Part shown: positions 11,323 through 26,475 of the stretch, one piece after another
How positions within the stretch are numbered: the first letter of the stretch is position 1
Layout of the letters: the number at the start of each line of letters is the position of its first letter
Source: Cristatella mucedo
Lineage: Eukaryota > Bryozoa > Phylactolaemata > Cristatellidae
Length of the DNA: 64,000 nt
NCBI GenBank assembly: GCA_009760855.2
Contig: WPIO01000187.1
Location: 131,501-195,500 of the forward strand
Reading direction: 5' to 3'
Translations under genes and position numbers: made by a program
Notes under the pieces: generated by a model
Told to the model about the DNA's origin: nothing
The model's input: the letters and a program-made list of their open reading frames with translations, nothing else
Databases searched by the model: none

Positions 11323-11441
11323 GAGCTTCGTTTTTTAAATATCCGCCGCTCGCGCCGCCCCGACCGTACTCCTGAAGCGCCTGGATATGCATCCCGCCGA
11401 CAAACGCTCGATTCGCCATTTTTTGAGCTCCTCGACGGAGC

Positions 11442-11520
11442 GCAGTGGGCATAATAATAGTAATGATAACAATACATTTGTATAGCACTCTCGGAGAAAT
11501 GAATCTCTTTCTAGGTGTAG
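11442..11520 (-). mobile_element. LINE 3' tail with ATT repeat
   Basis: Minus-strand CTAGAAAGAGATTCATTTCT then CCGAGAGTGCTATACAAATG is the common LINE 3' hairpin end. A (GTAGTT)n patch follows at 11515-11570. Confidence 0.65.
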
Positions 11521-11570
11521 TTGTAGTTGTAGTAGGTATAGTTGTAGTAGGTGTAGTTCGTAGGTACGTA

Positions 11571-11959
11571 TGTATGTAAGCATTGTATGCAGGCTCCCCT
11601 AATGAGCCACTGGTGAACAGCTGTTAGAAGCACCACCGAGAAGGGCCGGTGCACTGCTGTGGTCCGCCTGTGATGTGGCGTGGACACAGGCCGGTAACCA
11701 GCTGGTGGCCAGATGGTGGATTCACCATTAGGGTCGGCCGGTGCACAGTTGTGGTCCTCGATGAATCATCTGGGTGAACCAGGGGTCTGGAGGAGTAGAG
11801 GGGAGTCGAGTGAGAGTGGGGGCCGAAAGGAGCCGTGCGCTCTTTGGTTCCGTGCATTGGTAATAAACTGTCGGTGTTGGGCATCGGCTGGCTCTCTGCT
11901 GTGCGAACAAACTACACTAGGCACTGTAAAGATGCTGTATAGAAAGCATTACCAAATGT
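11571..11959. other. No gene recognised
   Basis: Contains internal GTGGTCC..GGTGCAC phrases repeated in near-identical form (11650-11760), possibly an old unidentified repeat. Confidence 0.25.
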
Positions 11960-12390
11960 TTGGTGGTAACATCCAGAAGCGGCAGACTTAGTGTAAGCAA
12001 GTACATGCACACGAAGAACGAATCATAAAGACCCGCCAAATGCTGTAACGGACAGATGCGTTTTAAGCTTCTTTTTAAATGTCGTCATGTCAAGGGACGT
12101 TCCAGGCTTTGAGAGCACAGGAACTAAAGTCGCGACCTCCAGCGGTTTTGAGGTTAGTACGCGGTATGGCTAGACGATTCGAGTCAGAACAGCAGGTTGT
12201 ACGATTCTTCACCTGGTGGGGGAATAGTTCTGATAGGCAGACGAGTAAGAGAATGACGGGACCTTAAAGTAAGCCACAGAACCTTGAAGTCGATGCGTTG
12301 CTTGATTAGGAGCCAGTGCAGGTCGGCGAGAAGCGGTGGGATGTGGTAATTGCGACGCTACCGGCAGACAAGCCCTCCGCATGGGATGGC
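11960..12390 (-). mobile_element. LINE family C fragment
   Basis: Antisense to the plus strand. It contains the ORF end (TFKKKLKT-like), the 3' UTR with GATTCGTTCTTCGTGTGCAT and upstream HRLLADLHWLLIKQRIDFKV-like coding with breaks. Related to copies at 19.74 and 53.0 kb. Confidence 0.75.
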
Positions 12391-12440
12391 GCCGCAGCGC
12401 CAATTGAAGACCGGTCCAAGCTCCCCAGAAGCAGGTAACC

Positions 12441-12629
12441 CAGTGATTCTCAATCTTCCTAATGCCGCAACCCTTTAACACAGTTCCTCGTGTTGTGGCG
12501 GCCCTTAACCGCAAAACTATAGTGTGCGAAATGTGGAAATGCATGTTTCCGGTGGTATTGGGCTACCCGTGTGAAAGGGTCGTTCGACCCCCAAAGTGGG
12601 TCGCACGACCCACAGGTTGAGAGCCGCTG
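12441..12629. mobile_element. SPIN-like non-autonomous hAT transposon
   Basis: A 189-bp element with terminal inverted repeats CAGTGATTCTCAATCT and (other end, reverse complement) CAGCGGCTCTCAACCT. Inside are TTCCTAATGCCGCAACCC, ACAGTTCCTCGTGTTGTGG and GTGAAAGGGTCGTTCGACCC. These are the recognisable ends of the SPIN (Space Invaders) hAT family, as I remember it from tetrapods and a few invertebrates. The centre is deleted. The flanking octamers (AGGTAACC, AGCTAGCA) match at five of eight positions, so a target duplication is unclear. Confidence 0.82.
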
Positions 12630-13030
12630 AGCTAGCAGGAAGGAGCGGGTCTGAACTGCGACTGCCGCACAGCGAGCGAACGCTCGCGAGCTTGGCTCGT
12701 TCGCCCCAGCGGCGCACGCACCGCGCGCCGCTGGGCGCCAGCATCGGACACTGCAGGCCCTGCAGCGATCGCCTCCATTTCACAGGTCCCGGAACCGCAT
12801 CGCTCATAGCCTCCATTCGTCAGTCGTCACTAGGATCGCATCATCAATGGTAGTCCTGCAGCGAGCCACAGTGGCCAGGCCGCCGAGGCGTCGGCAGACT
12901 GAAAATGACCTAGGCAGCGGGACGACACGGATTATCGGCGGATTATCGGATCAATCGGCGCGCTCTTTTCCCATCGTCAGTATCTTCTTCGTCATCTCTT
13001 CTCGGTCGCTCGTTCATCATCGTCTTAGAC
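12630..13030. other. No gene recognised
   Basis: GC-rich, with several overlapping frames and no supported exon. Confidence 0.25.
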
Positions 13031-13033
13031 CCA

Positions 13034-14640
<1,607 letters not shown>

Positions 14641-14645
14641 ATCAG

Positions 14646-14686
14646 GACCCATAGCAGCTTCTTCAGGAAAGGAGCTGCTATGGGTC
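14646..14686. repeat. Hairpin with 14-bp perfect stem
   Basis: GACCCATAGCAGCT (14646-14659) and its exact reverse complement (14673-14686) flank a 13-nt loop. Confidence 0.85.
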
Positions 14687-14714
14687 TAAATTTTACGGAT
14701 TTATTAGTCAACCA

Positions 14715-14830
14715 ACCTTGCAGCCATATTCATCATCAACTTTAAATGTTTAGTCCTGCCAAACTGAATTACAGTTGTCCAGTCGAAGCAGAACCAGAGA
14801 GCTGGCAAGATTTTTAGACAGCAACCTACA
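14715..14830 (-). mobile_element. Decayed LINE family B fragment
   Basis: CAACCTTGCAGCCATATTCAT and the following 100 bases match, with many changes, the antisense of the NMAARLVFKSQ region of LINE family B. Confidence 0.55.
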
Positions 14831-16215
14831 GTAATTATTCATCAGTGGGTTAGTTAGTCTCTAATTATGGATTCCAATCGAACAGCTGCTGCTAGCCGCG
14901 GAGGCTTTTACCGAGCAAAACTTCAAAGTGTCAAGCAGTTGTCATAGAGGACGGCACAGTTACGAGCAGTTGTTCGGGGTCGTACTGCGACACCACTCCC
15001 GTTGAGCGTGAGCGAAGTCTCTCATTCCAATCTTGCGTTAAGGGTGTTCTTCGCAGATCTGCTTAATCTTCGCATAGCTTAAGGAAATAGGCCGACAGCC
15101 GCGCTGGCACGTATATTCAATCGTGTCACGTGTGGGCATTCAATCGATCAGGCGCCGCAGTTTATTCGTACTATTTAAAAAGATCAGCACTACCGGGTGT
15201 AGGCGTTCATAGAAGCGATAGCCGATGCACTTGGGCCGTTGCTTGACTGCTTTCACGAGAGGCTCGGATCAACATCAATCTAAGAACAGCAGTGCACGGC
15301 CGAGAACCAACCCCGGTGGGGAACTCCGCACGAGTCATAGGTCAGCTGGTCAAGACTTAACCACCGAAGGCCGACGTGAACTGGACACGTGATCGGACGA
15401 GTACTATTCGAAAGACGTCAGAGCGCCATTAGCATTACTGACCATTGTTCTCCATCGTTTGAGTATCGAGATTGCTCGAATGATGGAGATAACTTGAATT
15501 CGAAATATTTGAATACTCGAATGTTTAAATAAAATGTTTGAATTATTGAAATATAATATTCTAAAATTCAAAATATTTGAGATCCAAGCGATGCATTCGA
15601 GCAAGGTCGTCCTTGACGTTACCATGGTAACGTTGCGTACCTAAGAATATTCGTCGGTCAAACGGAGGAGAGCCGTTTCAGCGGAACGGCGTCACTTTGA
15701 GTCCCGACTAAATATCCTGAATCTGTCCTGATAAATTATTCTTTTCGTATGCTCCACAAGTTTTCTGTGCGACAATCTTCAAGAATCGACAACACAAAAT
15801 AATGAGTGATAGTGGCCAATAAATTGCCAGGACCTCAAAATCCAATCCAAGCTTTTTTAAAGTCGGTCGGGCGATTTGGCTGATTTTAATGGCTCTGAAA
15901 ATACCTTTATTCAGCGGAGCATAAAAACTGTGAGTTATGGCTGGACTGAGTCTGTCCACCAGCAAGATCAGAGCGAGGATCTGGCGGCACGTGACTCGGG
16001 GCTTATCTTTGCGGACTTGTTCATGGCACCCACTTCATCAATGGAAACCTTTGTAGAAATTATGAGAAAGGTTGAAGGATGTTTCAACTTAACGCTTACC
16101 TTGTCGCATATCCGTCTTCGCTTAAATGGCGCACTTTCGGTTTTTAGTGAACAGAAGCAGGTGTTCTGTCTCTTCGGCTCCGCGCGTGGACACTCTTAAA
16201 TACTAGCCGATTTAA
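14831..16215. other. No gene recognised
   Basis: Ordinary composition. An 18-bp palindrome ACGTTACCATGGTAACGT lies near 15617-15634, and a TTGAA/ATATT-rich patch at 15480-15590. Confidence 0.25.
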
Positions 16216-16217
16216 CA

Positions 16218-16385
16218 TCAGCCTCTTTTTTGTAGCGACAGAAGAGCCTATACGGCTATCAGCGCCGCTTGCAGTGGCAATAAAGGATCGCCCACCGCTG
16301 GATTCGAACCCGCGACTTCGGGACTGAGGTCGTGAAAAGCAACCGCCTTACCTAATGTGTGCCATCGCGGCTCACCGACTCGGGG
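16218..16385 (-). mobile_element. tRNA-like SINE-2
   Basis: On the minus strand: GGTGAGCCGCGATGGCACAC, GCGGTTGCTTTTCACGACCT, a perfect B box GGTTCGAATCC, then the body ending GGCTCTTCTGTCGCTACAAA. Confidence 0.85.
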
Positions 16386-16654
16386 TAGAGGGGAGGGGGG
16401 AGGAGAGAGGAGGGCAGAGGTCCAGCTCACTGGGAACTAACTCGTCAATGTACAGCAGTCTCGATGACAAGAATCGCGGGGCGAACGGTAGAATCCGGAT
16501 TTACATCAAAGAAACCTGCTTCCCGAAAAGTTTTTTTTTCAAATGTCCCAATGTTTCTGCCGCTGCATAGTGAGCGAAGTCCCTGTGCACGAGGACCGAC
16601 ATCGCCCGACATCACCCGACGGCGGTAGCTGAGCAACGATAAACACGGTCGTGC

Positions 16655-16740
16655 TTCCTTTGCAGCACATATAAAGTGCCTAGAAAGAGATTAAGCTCTC
16701 CGATGGCGCTACACGAGCGTATTACTGTTGCTATTACTAT
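16655..16740 (+). mobile_element. LINE 3' tail remnant
   Basis: CCTTTGCAGCACATATAAAG, TGCCTAGAAAGAGATTAAGC, TCTCCGATGGCGCT, then a degraded ATT/ACT tail. Confidence 0.75.
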
Positions 16741-18500
16741 TGTAAACACGTAGCAACTGTACGCGCAGTGTAGCCATGACTACAGAGTCTTTTAGGGCAG
16801 TCGAGATGGCGATGTCCCAACGTCGCACCATCTTCATGTGCGGAAAGCGATCGCTCAAATGTAGTGCACCGTATTACGATAAGATAGCGATAGATCAGAT
16901 AACGCATCAGACAAAAACGCTTCGGACGTAGCGCATCGGATCAGGTCGGATCAGGATTTCCAAGGAAGTGCTCGATCTATCCAGAAAAATTGGTCAAAAA
17001 AGAATATTGCTCGCGGTCAAAATGCCGAGCGGATGGGCGATAAGCGATCAAATGATGTTTTCGAATTTGCATGCTCTAAACGTAAGCCGCGTCAGCGAGA
17101 GAGCGTAGAGACCTGCTGAATGACTGGGGCGACTCGAAGTCGACTCGAAGCCGTTGCTAGGCGATGGGCCGGTCGTTGCAGGTCGGAGAGAGAGAGAGAG
17201 AGAGCGGCGGTCTGGCGCGGCAGCGGCGAGCCGAGCGAAGCGCGATCGTTTCAGATCGTCCGTTCGAGCTTCTCATCGTCTGAACAGGCAGGGAGAGAGA
17301 CAGGCTCAGTGGGACACAAGTCCTGTCACGCGATGTCTCAGGATCAATGGACCAACTCGGCTGGACTATCAGATCGATCGGAAGTTGCGACGCCTATTCG
17401 CGCGGAAAGGCCACTGTGCGAGGCTTCGTTCGACGCTGGTAGCCCGGGGGGGGGTGGTGGTGGCTGAAAATCTACCTCCTCCGCGCCCGGATGAAAAAGA
17501 GCTCTCTTCCTTAGCCGCGGCGGCAGCGCTCTTCTCGTACCCCGACCGACAACAGCCCTTTACCGCGCGCCCGCACCGGCCAGGGACGGCCTCCCGCTGG
17601 GGCTCTGCGGACACTCTCCGCTGCCTTCGCTATTGCGCTCCGCGGAGGCGAGACGATTGTTTCGCCTCCGATCGGGCGTGGCGAATGGTGACTAAGCAGC
17701 GACGGAGCTTCGCGGCAATGAGCGGCTCGCCCGGAGCTAGCGGCGACCCGGCGCGCGCGCGCCTCGCACGCGGAGACCTCTCCGCTTCACGCCCGCCGAG
17801 CAATCCTGCGTCGGCGGCTCGTGACGCACGCAGAACGCTGCGATGCGCTCTCAACGGCAGTTAAGCAGTTAAGAGCTTAGGCGGCGCCTAATTGAACAGC
17901 TGTCCGGCGGCCTCTATTATCTCCGCGCTCGGAGCGAGCCGAGCGAGCTCGTCGGCCCGACGATCCCAGCGGAGCGACCGGCCTTGGCGGCGGCGGCGGC
18001 GGCTCGGAAAGCTACTGTCGAGGCGACGCATTGGCGGCACGTTACACATCTACGGCAGCTCTGGCTTAGCGCAGCGGACGAGGTGCTCGCCTAGACCAAG
18101 GTCAAGGCGAATGCGTACGACGAACGAGGTCGCCGGCTCCGGCGAGACCGGCGGCGGCACACGTGCAAAAAGCGCCCGAGTAGAGATTGCCGCCGAGTTC
18201 TCTGCGAGTGTGCAGCGCAAATGAATTGTATGTTAAATTTTTCCGGTATACCGGTAGGGTGTGCGAGCGGTTGCTTTAAAATGGCCGCAGCCGAGCTACG
18301 GCCGGATTCTCACCCTTCGCCATTGCGGGCGCTAGCTGGACACGCTGGCCTTATTGACTCGCTGCCCAAGGCGATGCGCCGGCGCGGCCGTCGGCGCCGT
18401 CCGCTGCGGTGACTGCGGTGACTGCGGGCGTGAACGGTCGTTCTGTCTGCAGCCGGCACACTGCCAAGCCGGTGCAGAGCCTGGCTTGGACAGGCTGGGC
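16741..18500. other. CpG-rich tract without assigned gene
   Basis: From about 17.1 kb the sequence is GC-rich with frames up to 236 codons (17154-17864, +). It contains stretches such as RDDCFASDRAWRMVTKQRR that could be coding, but no acceptor/donor pair or family match was found. Confidence 0.25.
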
Positions 18501-18505
18501 AAGAG

Positions 18506-18540
18506 CAAAAGTAAGAGTAAGAGTAAGAGTAAGAGTAAGA
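18506..18540 (+). repeat. (AGTAAG)n hexamer run
   Basis: About five and a half copies of a hexamer matching the core of a 5' splice site. Confidence 0.85.
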
Positions 18541-18849
18541 GCGGAAATAGGAAATTTAACCGATTCAGCAGCTTCGCTTCCGTGCACATGGCTGCGACAG
18601 AGCATCGACGGAATCGGCCACTTTTCTAAGTTAGTAAACTAATTTAGCATGAATTAGTTTACATCGCTTACCTTTACCTGCCGACTACCGCCCGCTCGCT
18701 TTCAGTAGGCAACACTTGGTTGCATACTGAATACCTCGAACAAGCTCAGCTGTCTGTCGCGAAGCCAGCGAGCACCTTCTCGCTGGGCTAATGCCTCGAG
18801 GCTTGACCGTTGCAGCGCCTCTGAGCATCGAGCTTTGCGCAGGCGTGAC

Positions 18850-19205
18850 AGCTGCTGCTGCTGCTAATTCTGCCTCTACTGCTGCTACTGCTGTTGCTGC
18901 TGCTGCTGCCGCTGCTGCTGCCTCCACCGCTGCTACTGCCTCCACTGCTGTTGCTGCCTCTACCACTGCGGCTGCTGCGTCTGCCACTGCTGTTGCTTCT
19001 GCCGCCGCTGCTGCTGCTGCAGCAGCTGCTGCAGCAGCTGCTGCTACTGCTGCTGCTACCGCTGCTACTGCCTCCACCACTGTTGCTGCCTCTGCCACTG
19101 TTGCTGCCTCTGCCACTGCTGCTGCCTCCGCCACTGCTGCTGCTGCTGCTGCTGCTGCTGCGGCTGCCACTGCTGCTGCCACCACTGCTGCTGCTGCTGC
19201 GGTCT
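18850..19205. repeat. CTG/GCT-based trinucleotide minisatellite
   Basis: About 350 bp of GCTGCTGCTACTGCC-type units. The frames read poly-Ala, Leu/Pro or Ser/Gly. On the minus strand one frame continues into SKDRAIELSKLKRDAACQT, but no exon borders support it. Confidence 0.9.
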
Positions 19206-19735
19206 GGCACGCTGCGTCTCTCTTGAGCTTTGAAAGCTCAATCGCTCGGTCCTTCGAGCTCTGACTGCCGTTCATCACGGTCCCCAAAAAAGTGTCGGAC
19301 CCTTCGCCTTCACGCTATACTTCTGCCAGAATCGATGTGTCGTCGAGGCACGTCAGCTGCATCCTCCAGTGCCGGCTCACATCCGGCTCGAAGCGTCCTC
19401 TGAGGCCTCTGTCTGTCGCAAGGGGCCGTCGATGCTGCGGCGGCTGGCTAGCTGCCGCAGCAGCTGCCCGGCTCACCGGCCGGGACCGGGCCGCACGGCC
19501 GCGACGCCACGTTCGGTTTTGGAACGCGTCAGCCACAGCAGTCGGTCTTCGATTCTTCGATCGCCATCACGTGACCTAACGAGCGGCGCCCAAGGAGGTT
19601 GATCCTGACCAGCCACCGAGACGCCACCACCACTGCCTGCGTGGTGGCAGCTGTGGGTGGTGGCGACAGCAGAACGTTTGACGAACTTGGAACACCGCCA
19701 ACGCCGCAGTTAAATTTTTAAATATACACAAATAC
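19206..19735. other. GC-rich stretch, no assigned gene
   Basis: A minus-strand frame at 19315-19536 ends WRMQLTCLDDTSILAEV and a stop; it could be a terminal exon but has no supporting neighbour. Confidence 0.2.
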
Positions 19736-19739
19736 CCAC

Positions 19740-20300
19740 TTCACTTTTCGCCGACCTGCACTGGCTCCCAGTCAAGAAACGCACCGACTTCAAGGTTCTG
19801 TCACTCACTTTTAGGTCCCTTCATCCTTTGGCTTCAGCATAGCTATCAGATCTACTCCGCCACGTGGCTAATCACTGTACCAACGGCTTTTCGGAATTGA
19901 ACCGTTTACCTTTCCTCGTGCGAACTTCACATCCTCTGGAGAGGGTGCACTTGGTTCGCATGATCCTAAACCATGTGACTTACTAACGACGCACGTCACA
20001 GCGTCCCCTGACACGAAGACATTTAAAAAGAAGCTTAAAACGCGCCTGTTTATTACAACATATTTAATGGGTCTTTAGGATTTGTCCTTCGCGTGCATAT
20101 GCAGATTACACTGTTGCATGCTGCCAGACACCATATTTGCATGCTGACCCTGTGCATTTCACCTCTAACCATGTCATCTCTGCTGTAATTGAGTCGTGAT
20201 ACCTCTAACCATTCGATCATGATTCCTTTGCAGCATACATACATACAATGCCTAGAAAGAGATGTAGTTCTCTGCGGGCGATATAAACAATTTTCACTAT
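19740..20300 (+). mobile_element. LINE family C fragment with 3' end
   Basis: Degenerate sense copy starting FADLHWLPVKKRTDFKVLS, then SFRSLHPLAS, the 3' UTR (ATTTAATGGGTCTTTAGGAT) and the end CCTAGAAAGAGATGTAGTTC. Confidence 0.82.
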
Positions 20301-21270
20301 TATTACTGCTGTGGCTATCAGATTAAATTCTATAAAATTGATGAATGTTTTTTATATTTTTCGTGCGCTTGTTCAGTTCAGCTCGCGTGCTGCCGGCAAC
20401 GAACTCTCCCATGATAGGTGCTGGCTTCACTCAGTTATAGTAAATGTATCGTTATTTAATTTAATATTTGATTTACTCAGTAAATTTAATTTATTTATGG
20501 TTATTTAATTTGTGGTAATTTTAGTTATGGTAAGTTTATGGTCAGGTTTCACTCGGTATTTTGACCGGGCGATCAAGTGACGAATGGTCGATTCCAAAAA
20601 GAAAAGATAGCATCTTGTGCCGTGAGACCTTCCTTACCAAACTGTGCACCCGCAATCGTGACATCGAAAATTAATTTAATATTTACTAATGAAACAATTT
20701 AATAATTAATTTTAATTAATTAATTTAGGCATTTTTACGCGGGTTGGTGCGCTCGCTCGCGGCTCTCCGACATTCAACCAATAAGAAGCTACCAATCGCA
20801 CCAATCCAATCTGGCCCAATAGCCGGGACGCTGGAGCCCGAACCAAATGCAGTCGTCCCTCGCCGCCACTTCGTGCTTTGACTTTCGAAACTTCACTCTA
20901 TATCGCGGTTTTTTGAGATACGTGTATATGCATTAAAAAATTCATCGAGATGGTGGAAATGATGCAATGCGCGCTCGTTTGCCTAAGTCAACTATACATC
21001 CCAGAACTACAATTGAAATTAAAATTACTAAATTATTTAAATTAAAATAAACCACAATTAAAAATTACAATTAAAAATTTAATTTAATTTAATTTAAAAA
21101 AAAAATAAAAAACCTACAATTAAAATTAAAATTACTAAATTGAAGCTAAAATTACTGCACGTATGGAGCGCGGAAGAAGACGACGACGCACTGCTGAAAA
21201 TACTGCACGCACCTGAAGACTCTCCTTTGAAGTCGGGCCTCTGTATGTATGTAAAAAGGGCTAAAGGGCT
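20301..21270. other. AT-rich intergenic stretch with simple repeats
   Basis: TTTAATT- and AATTAAAATTAC-type repeats dominate 20440-20730 and 21000-21170. No gene seen. Confidence 0.4.
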
Positions 21271-21279
21271 AAAAGGCCC

Positions 21280-22165
21280 CTAAAGGGCTTTCGGAACGCA
21301 TTCAGTGGCTAACAGACTTCGTCTCACGCAGCAAAGAGAAAGTGGGAAGCGTAGCAGAGTCAGGAGAGCAGTTGAGGTAGTGAGCAGCATGGAAGTAGCA
21401 GCTCAGGATCGCTGAAAAAGGATGTGCCATAGTCGGCAGTCGGAGAGTAGTTGTCGTTGCGTAAGAATTGTGGAAGCGAGTTCCACAGTCTAGGACCTGC
21501 AGAGCTAAAGCTTCTGTCGCCAACTGTCTTTAAACGGAGGAAAGGGACAGCTAATTTATTGTCCACACAGGACCTGAGGGCGCGAACAGGCTGAAACTGA
21601 TGCAGCAATTCAGCTAGGTATGAAGGAGCCAAGCCGTGGCGGGCCTTGTGGGTCAGCATAAGAACTTTGCTCTGTATCCGTAGCTCAACCGGCAACCATC
21701 CTAGCTCTTTCAGCAGAGGTGACACGTGCTCAAACCGCTGGGACTTGAAGACCAGCCTTGCAGCCATATTCATAGTCAGCTGTGGTGGCATAACAGCTTT
21801 CATTGGCAGCCCAGCCAAAAGGGAATTACAATAATCAAGCCGTGACAGAACTAAAGAGCTAGTTAAATTTTTTACAAGCCACTGTGGGAGACAGCTTCCA
21901 ATCTTGGATAGGGATCGGATGTGATGGCTAGCTGTAGAGGCTGTCTTCTGAATGAAGCTTTTGAAATTGAGGCAGCTGTCGAACACGACACCTAGATTAC
22001 GAGCACGTGGTGATGGTCACACAACAGCATCACCTATTAGAACAGCAAAGCCTTTTAATCCAGCCACACGCTTAGGGTGTCCTATGAGAAGCAATTCGGT
22101 TTTATCGTCATTTAATTTCGGGAAGTTTTCCGACATCCAGAATCGAATATCGGCATTTATACATG
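21280..22165 (-). mobile_element. CR1/L2-type LINE, family B, 5'-truncated
   Basis: The minus strand encodes 208 codons with SFIQKTASTASHHIRSLSKI, LSRLDYCNSLLAGLP, HKARHGLAPSYLAELLHQF and AGPRLWNSLPQFLRN. The reverse transcriptase catalytic part is missing. Closely related copies lie at 30.2 and 45.6 kb. Confidence 0.9.
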
Positions 22166-22275
22166 TTGTCATTGAGCATGCTACTTCTAACCATTAGATC
22201 GTACTTCCTTACCGCCAAATGTAAAGAGCCTAGAAAGAGATTAGGTTATCTGAGTACTATACTTATTATTATTAT
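22166..22275 (+). mobile_element. LINE family C 3' end
   Basis: GAGCATGCTACTTCTAACCA, CCAAATGTAAAGAGCCTAGA and AAGAGATTAGGTTATCTGAG, followed by an ATT tail. It sits head to head with the family B element. Confidence 0.75.
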
Positions 22276-22390
22276 TGTAGCCTGGCGGACAGATGCTCGC
22301 ATTACACGACCCAGATAGCAGGTTCGACGAGTCCTGCAACGGGCAATCCTTTATTGCTTGCCGACGGCAGGCAAGCAAGATGAAAGCCAC
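22276..22390 (+). mobile_element. tRNA-like SINE fragment
   Basis: CCTGGCGGACAGATGCTCGC, AGGTTCGACGAGTCC (B box) and GGGCAATCCTTTATTGCTTG resemble SINE-2 but diverge from its other copies. Confidence 0.5.
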
Positions 22391-22429
22391 CGCCGAGCTG
22401 TTCTGCCGTCGATGAATGAGGCAGTCAAA

Positions 22430-22515
22430 TTAATAATACTAATAATAATACACTTGATAAAGCGCCCTCAGAGAACTCAATCTCTTTCTGGACGCTTTAC
22501 ATTCGCTGAAAAGGA
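22430..22515 (-). mobile_element. LINE family A 3' tail
   Basis: Antisense of the 3' hairpin end, with the CACTTGATAAAGCGCCCTCA border and an ATT repeat. Confidence 0.75.
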
Positions 22516-22682
22516 ATTAGTTCGTCTTCATTTCGTTTTCGTAGTTGAGTTGTCGGCCTTGACGTGACCGCAACCTGACGCTTTGCATTCCCGCGTCGCC
22601 TTTGTGAATCCACCCCTTTAGGGTTCGAGCTCTATATGCAGATCACTGAATGGCTTGCTGTCGAGATTTCCAGCGGAGACTC

Positions 22683-24356
<1,674 letters not shown>

Positions 24357-24580
24357 CTAGCCCCAGCCGAACTTGAGCGTGTTCGACGCCATCTCTCTGA
24401 CGACGATCGGCTTCCGGCTTTCCGACAGGAACTCAGGGCTGACGTCGTACGTCTTGCGCGGCAGAGCTCTGTCCACCGAATAGAAGAGGCCCGCCCTCGG
24501 CCTCAGATAGTCGAAGCGCTGCGGCACGTCCGTTGGCGTCTTGCAGACGATCGGCTGCGCATAGTCGGGTCTTCGAGACA
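24357..24580 (-). CDS. Probable last coding exon, unrecognised protein
   Basis: The frame ends with a TAG at 24357 and has well-mixed composition: PIVCKTPTDVPQRFDYLRP, then GLFYSVDRALPRKTYD, SPEFLSESRKP and a C-terminus MASNTLKFGWG. Possible acceptors are TATGCGCAG (phase 0, matching the 27331 donor) or upstream GCGCGCAG and CTCGAAG, so the start is approximate. The short Pro/Tyr/Phe-rich style recalls small axonemal microtubule-associated proteins, but that is only an impression. Confidence 0.4.
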
Positions 24581-26475
24581 CGGGCCTGCGCGCGCGAGCA
24601 GCGAGCCGAAACGTCACGCGCGCGGACGCGCTGCACAAGCCGTCGCCGCTAGGAGCGCCGCCATCTTGCGCGTCCGCGCGGACGCAGGAGACGAAGACGG
24701 CGAACGAAACGCTGCGGCAGGTCGCGGGCTACACGCACACAAATCCCGGCAAAAGTTCACCGCAAACAACGAGAGTGGCGCGCCGGCAAGGCAGGCGACG
24801 TTAGAGTTCGTAGGCCAACCGCGTCGCCGGATTACGCAAACGGACGATTCATTTCGTGCCTCGCGATCCCAATAAAAAAAGTTTACGTATTTAGCGAAAA
24901 ACAGTCTATTTGAATTTGCCACAGAGGGCCACGCCTCTGTGTCCTCTGCACTGCTGCAGCAATCGCGTATAGCAATCAGTTAGAAGCACGAAGTACAATT
25001 TGACTAGCCGTAGCCTGCACTGGGCTTTTCGTTACGTCCAAGCCACAGATCCAGACAAATCCCATAATCCTAAGCACTACAATTCAAGAACCGTGGATCG
25101 ACTCGAGTATCGTAACAATACGACCCCAAATTAGCGTAAGCGCATTTCAACTGTTCAATAAACTCGAGCTCAAAAGTAAACGCTGCGTGTGAGTAAAAGT
25201 AAGACCACGTGGATTTGCCGACAGAGCAACCATAAATGCACTATATCGAAGCTCTCTACAAACGAATGCGCGCCATTAAAATTATGCTTTTCCCGTCGGC
25301 GTTTTCATAAACCAGCGTAAACCACTGAAAAAATAATGAGAGAAAACATCTTTGACCCGTTGGATTCATTTAAAAATGTCGGATTCCATCTTTTTACGGC
25401 AGCACCTTGAGAATGACTGCTCGTTTCACGTTTTTGGAGGTATCTAGACGCATGTCAGCTCAGCAGTATAACAACAACGCTATAGCGACTATGCTCGCGT
25501 CCTCGCCTCGTGCTAACGCTAATGGGCATGCCCAAGACCGGAGAGTCGACTGCCTGTCACGTGGGGCCAAAAGTGAGCGTCGAATCATCGAATGGGATTT
25601 AGCAACTTTTCCTAATTGCTCTACAATATTGAACTGCTGAGATTTCGCGGAGGTAAAACCTGAAGAACTATACAAAGGAATTGTATTTGTTTATTTTAAT
25701 TACTTTGTGCCCGAGCGAACGTCTCGGCTGACGCGACGCGCCATTTTTTGAGTCCATATTCTGCTTAATTGATTCGCTTCAAGAAGAAGCCAATTAAAAA
25801 TTAAGACACACAATAAATCAACACACGCATAAAAAAACACCGCATTTGATTTTGCTATACACGAAGCACGTAATCCCTTAAAGCAATGCACGCTGCAAGA
25901 GTTTGGATTGGTATTATTAAACTGTGGATTGGTTCGTACTTAATTGACCTAGAGTTTTCCTAAAGTGTGTGGCTGCTTGTTAGAGTGTAATCTCCAGGTT
26001 GCGGTAAATGCAACTCATCGTTGGCATTAGTTGAGGGGGTACACTTACTTTAAAGAGTTACCTGCTTTTGGGGGCAGCATCAGTATTTTATCTCCCGGCT
26101 TTATTTTTTATTACCGCTCTCTCGAGAACGAAATATCCTCCTACGAACCATAAAGACACTGCAAAGGAAACGCGTCAACTAGTTATTGTCTGCCTTGACG
26201 TCGGTTTTTAATTCTTATTTATAGCAGATTTGCTCCGCGAAAATAAAAAAGACGGCAAGTAATGATAGAGATGGCGGAAGCAGCAGAATCTGTCAAAAAT
26301 GTTTGAACGGCTGCTTAAAAGCGTCTGAGGCGAGGGCGGAAGCAGTCTCGTGAGACCGAGGAAAGCAGCGAGAGACACGTGGGCAGGGTGCACGTGACAG
26401 AGCTCGAGCGAGCGAGCGAGCGAGCGAGCGAGAGAGGGAGAGAGAGAGAGAGAGAGACAGAGAGAGAGAGGAAAA
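24581..26475. other. No gene recognised
   Basis: GC-rich to 24.9 kb, then ordinary to AT-rich. It could be an intron if the exons at 24.36 and 27.33 kb belong together. A (GAGC)n/(GA)n patch lies at 26401-26470. Confidence 0.3.

Noticed and set aside
18685-19287. 200-codon poly-Ala protein on the minus strand, and Leu/Pro or Ser/Gly frames opposite
   Set aside because: These are readings of the CTG-type minisatellite; no exon borders support them.
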